Assembly: GCA_028386065.3 (NCBI GenBank)
Contig: JAKUCV010002262.1
Span: forward strand, 1 to 64,000
DNA from: Turnera subulata
Taxonomy: Eukaryota > Streptophyta > Magnoliopsida > Malpighiales > Passifloraceae
DNA length: 64,000 bases
Direction: 5' to 3'
Shown: positions 60,887 through 64,000 of the stretch, piece by piece
How the letters are laid out: each line of letters starts with the position of its first letter
Position numbering within the stretch: the stretch's first letter is position 1
Translations under genes and position numbers: made by a program
The notes under the pieces: model-generated
Told to the model about the DNA's origin: nothing
Seen by the model: the letters and a program-made list of their open reading frames with translations, nothing else
The model's database searches: none

Positions 60887-62772
60887 GGGTTTTTGGTACA
60901 GTTGGTACCCAACTTTCTTACGTTTGGTCAATCGTGTACCTACAACTTTTCTCGAGACATTTATGTACCTTGAGTTTTAGCGGGCAGGTTAATCATGGGT
61001 CTCGGGCGGGGCATGTGCTGACGTGGTTTCTGCCCCAAATTGAGCTGCTGCTCGTAGCTCAAAACGACGTCGTATCAGCATGATACGACGTCATTTCATA
61101 TCTAAGTGTCAAAGGTGGGTCTCACCAAGGTTCAACCAATCAAGATAGTAATCAATGATCTTAGTATCCAACCAGGGTTCAACCAAAAAGATAACAAAAA
61201 GATAAAACACCAAACTATTTTACCAAATACTAGTCGGGAAAACGGAAAAAAAATAGCGTGAAAATCTTAAGCTTTTCATTTATATACACAGATTTAATAA
61301 AAAAAAGTTCTTTTAAACACACAAAAAAACTGGTAAACATGGACCCAAAACAAAGATCTCACATAACCTGAAAATCTCTCCCTCCTCACCACTTTCTCCC
61401 CTTCCCCTCTCCGTCTCAAACTAACCCCCACCACCACCACCCATCTTTCCTCCTCTCTTTCCTTGCTCCCTAAAAGCTGCCGCTTCAGCTTCTACGTCCC
61501 GTCCCTTGGAAATTCACTAACCTTGAAAACCGCCCAACCGAATCGAACGACTCCGATGTATTCGGTGAGGAGGGAGCTCAAGGGGATTCAACCCCTCGTG
61601 GGTAGCCTCCTCCGCCTCCGAGACTGGCGAGCTTGGTTGCAATTCTTGTTAGGGCTCTTGCTGCAAAGGTACGGATTGGGGGCTCGGTGGGATTGAAACA
61701 TGGCCTTGGGCGGCAGCGCTGCCATGGCATTTAGGGTATTTTCAAAATGGTAGTTCTTTTTATTTGATTTGCAGAAATCAACAATGGTGCCTGCAAACAT
61801 TCAATTGCAACTTTCGTACAAATTGGATTGATTGCTGGTGGTTGTATATTTGGACAAAAATCCATTGCCACTGGATGCCTGTCCGATATAAAGCCAGAAG
61901 AAATAAATCCACCGCTTTCTTTGTATTTGTACTGGGGAAGGAGGAGAACCAAAAGACTTAACAGTTTACTAGATCAACCTTTGAGACGGTGCAAAGACAT
62001 CAACCTTTGTACTTCTCAACGATACTTTTCTGTTGGTGTCAATTTTGGTTGATGGCGGTTGTGGTGGTGGTCTCGGGCTTGGGTGTTTGGCGGTTGTGGT
62101 GGTGGTGTTGGGTTCTGGATGGTGGTTGTGCTGGATTTTGGATGGTGGTGGAGGCAAAGTGTGATGGGTGGTGGTGATTCGCAGTGGTGAGGGGCTGGAA
62201 TCGGGAAAAAGTTTGCTATTTTTTTGGAATAAAAATTGTTATTTATTATACAAAAATTAATTTTGATTTTTTAAATTTAGGCTGGAATCGGGAAAAAAAA
62301 TCCAGGCTGGAAGCACAAATTATATAAAACCCATTATAACTTATGTTACGTATTGCTTTATACAAATTCCTCAAAAAAAATTTTCTTTATACAAAACAAA
62401 TCCATTTATAATATGGATACTTTATTATTGGGATAATATTTTGGGTTTGGTTAAACCTCTCAAACTAGGTAAGAATCGGGTGGAAAGCTACTCAAATCAG
62501 GTAAGAACCAGGTGGAAAGCTACTGGGAGAATGGTGGAACCCACACCTGCCACATGGACGCTAAACGACGTCGTATCATGGTGATACTACGTCGTTTTGA
62601 GCTACGGGCAGCAGCCCAAAATTGGGTAGAAACCACGTCAGCACATGCCCCGCCCGAGACCCATGACTGACCTGCTCGCTAAAATTCAAGGTACATAAAT
62701 GTCTCGAGAAAAGTTATAGGTACACGATTGACCCAACGTAAAAAAGTTGGGTACCAATTGTACCAAAAACCC
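60887..62772. mobile_element. Mutator-like transposon with captured gene sequence (Pack-MULE type, 1886 bp)
   Basis: Long inverted ends: GGGTTTTTGGTACAGTTGGT at the left, ACCAATTGTACCAAAAACCC at the right, with similarity over about 200 bases (GTCTCGGGCGGGGCATGTGC, AAACGACGTCGTATCA). A perfect 9-base target duplication CGCGGGAAA lies at 60878-60886 and 62773-62781. The left peroxidase promoter has one copy of this 9-mer near 25274, the empty site. There is no transposase. The interior has an exon-like region at 61400-61985. Confidence 0.93.
61400..61985 (+). pseudogene. Gene fragment carried by the MULE (unknown gene)
   Basis: A GC-rich 5'-UTR-like stretch is followed by MYSVRRELKGIQPLVGSLLR starting at 61556. 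After a possible intron ending TTTGCAG near 61776, it continues with HSIATFVQIGLIAGGCIFGQ and INPPLSLYLYWGRRRTKRLN. Codon-like composition and an apparent intron suggest capture from a host gene encoding a small protein with a glycine-rich hydrophobic segment. I do not recognise the donor. From 62040 on, a GGTGGTGGT-rich low-complexity tract follows. Confidence 0.55.
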
Positions 62773-64000
62773 CGCGGGAAATGGTGAGGAGTAAATGACT
62801 AAAACGGCCCCTGGCCGTTATAATGGTTGGGTTTTGGATGTCGTCGGTTTCTTCCGTTTCGCATTTTTATTTTTCTCTGCTCTGGGAAGGAGGAGACAGG
62901 GAGAGTCGTGCCTGCCTGATTGGGTTACTACGTTTGAGGGTCCATTTCTAAAGGTGATATCCGAGATATCTTTTTACTTATAATGTGCTGTTAATGGGCC
63001 TCAGTTGGCCAGGTGTCAGTTCACCTAGAATAATCACATAAGATGAATAAATTGTGAAGTGGGCTGGTTAGCCCGAGGAGGTTAAGGGGAAAGACTTGAG
63101 AATAGTTGAGATCTTCTGTTGATTAAAATTAAAAAAAAAATTGCGACATAAAATGCATGTTTTGATTGAAATTTTAGGATATGTTACATATATGTAGTTA
63201 TGTACACATATATTTCATTGAGTTAGACTATGAAGTGGTCGTGTCATGTGTGGATTGTATCCACATGTGTAAAGTAATTTAATCAAAAGAGAATCGCGTA
63301 TTGGCCATGGTAGAAAATCTAAAAAATAGAAGAAATTATGAAGATAGTAGTTTTTTGATATTATGAAGATAGTAGTTAATAGATTATTTATCTTGACAAA
63401 GATATTTTAGACTTAGAAACATATTTTATTATCTTAATTATTAAAGAAATGAAATCTGATAATATTTTGTAAAATGAGATCTATATCGAAGAACAAAGAA
63501 AGAAGAGAAAGAAAAGAAATTCAATATGAATTCTGAAAAACCCATGTGTAATAAAAATTAAAATTTGTTATTTGATATAAGTTATGTATAGAAGATAATA
63601 ATACAAGTGAATAAGACAAAGAATATTCAAAAAATAATTTCAATAATCTCAAACTTATAAAAGATAGTTTTGTGACAGGTAAGTGATAGAATATATATCT
63701 ATCCTCATTTATTAACTTGTAATTATCATCCATTCTCGAAAAAAAACGTAATTGTTGTCATTACCATTTAACATTATAATTTACACTATAATACATGATT
63801 TAAAATATTAAAAATATGAGAACTTTCATATTGTTATTTGTTGACTATTTTTAAAAATTATTTTCTATTTATTTTATATTGCATAACTATTTTTTTTTTA
63901 AGAATAATCATATTATATGTTATCATACCACGTGTGCAAAAAAAATCTAATAACTAAATTTTGGAAAATGATCGTAGTTGGTGCATGGCATGTCGTTCGC
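62773..64000. other. Displaced SCI1/peroxidase divergent promoter; start of a further SCI1 copy
   Basis: Bases 62800-63080 match 52370-52600 and inverted 24960-25250 (CCTGGCCGTTATAATGGTTG, GGTTACTACGTTTGAGGG, TTAATGGGCC). Bases 63100-63990 match the SCI1 side of the spacer, ending with GTTGGTGCATGGCATGTCGT, just upstream of where SCI1 exon 1 would start. The gene itself is outside the window. Confidence 0.7.

Noticed and set aside
62040..62180. Glycine/valine-rich frame in the MULE (GGTGGT-rich)
   Set aside because: Low-complexity trinucleotide-like repeat with no domain; not supported as a gene.

Overview
This is a nuclear window from a flowering plant, almost certainly a eudicot. The species cannot be named from the sequence. 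Evidence: spliced genes with GT/AG introns, plant-specific families (class III peroxidase, thaumatin-like/PR-5, mTERF, PLS-type PPR, style cell-cycle inhibitor SCI1), a decayed plastid 16S rRNA fragment, and plant LTR, CACTA, MULE, hAT and LINE elements. No bacterial operons, CRISPR arrays or prokaryotic signals are present.

The window is a rearranged, partly inverted segmental duplication. Left to right: the end of a Ty3-like LTR (1-197); an intact 13-exon DEAD-box helicase of the RH10 type (+, 1664-6270); an intact single-exon mTERF gene (+, 7288-8445); a thaumatin-like (TLP) relic (8790-9545); a broken second mTERF copy (10378-12250) split by a copia-type solo LTR; TLP pseudogene A (-, 12900-13692); TLP pseudogene B (-, 14134-20654) split by a 4.6 kb CACTA element carrying PP2A A-subunit exons; an intact SCI1 gene (-, 21585-23934) head-to-head with a class III peroxidase pseudogene (+, 25447-32762) that holds a 4.8 kb LINE; PPR and ARM-repeat protein remnants (33925-35795); and a truncated inverted RH10 copy (-, 35796-40793) with a PPR pseudogene inside it.

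Then come a 4.8 kb Ty3-like solo LTR (41667-46502), a plastid 16S insertion (46750-47240), a peroxidase 5' fragment (47526-47672), TLP pseudogene C (+, 48839-50692) with a hAT-type MITE, an SCI1 exon-1 fragment (53073-53142), an intact TLP gene D (+, 54924-56456), a PPR fragment (56816-57200) and an intact class III peroxidase (-, 57533-60719). The last has a MITE in intron 1 and a gene-carrying Mutator-like element in its promoter region. The window ends at the upstream region of a further SCI1 copy.

Each duplicated family keeps one apparently intact member (RH10, mTERF, SCI1, TLP D, right-hand peroxidase). All other copies are broken by frameshifts, stops, truncation or transposons; the PPR family has no intact copy here. 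Because the paralogous copies preserve empty sites, most insertions can be dated relative to the duplications, with target-site duplications readable to the base. No single unknown biochemical system is evident. The notable biology is duplication followed by one-copy-survives decay, gene-fragment capture by two DNA transposons, and paired disulfide loss in one TLP lineage.
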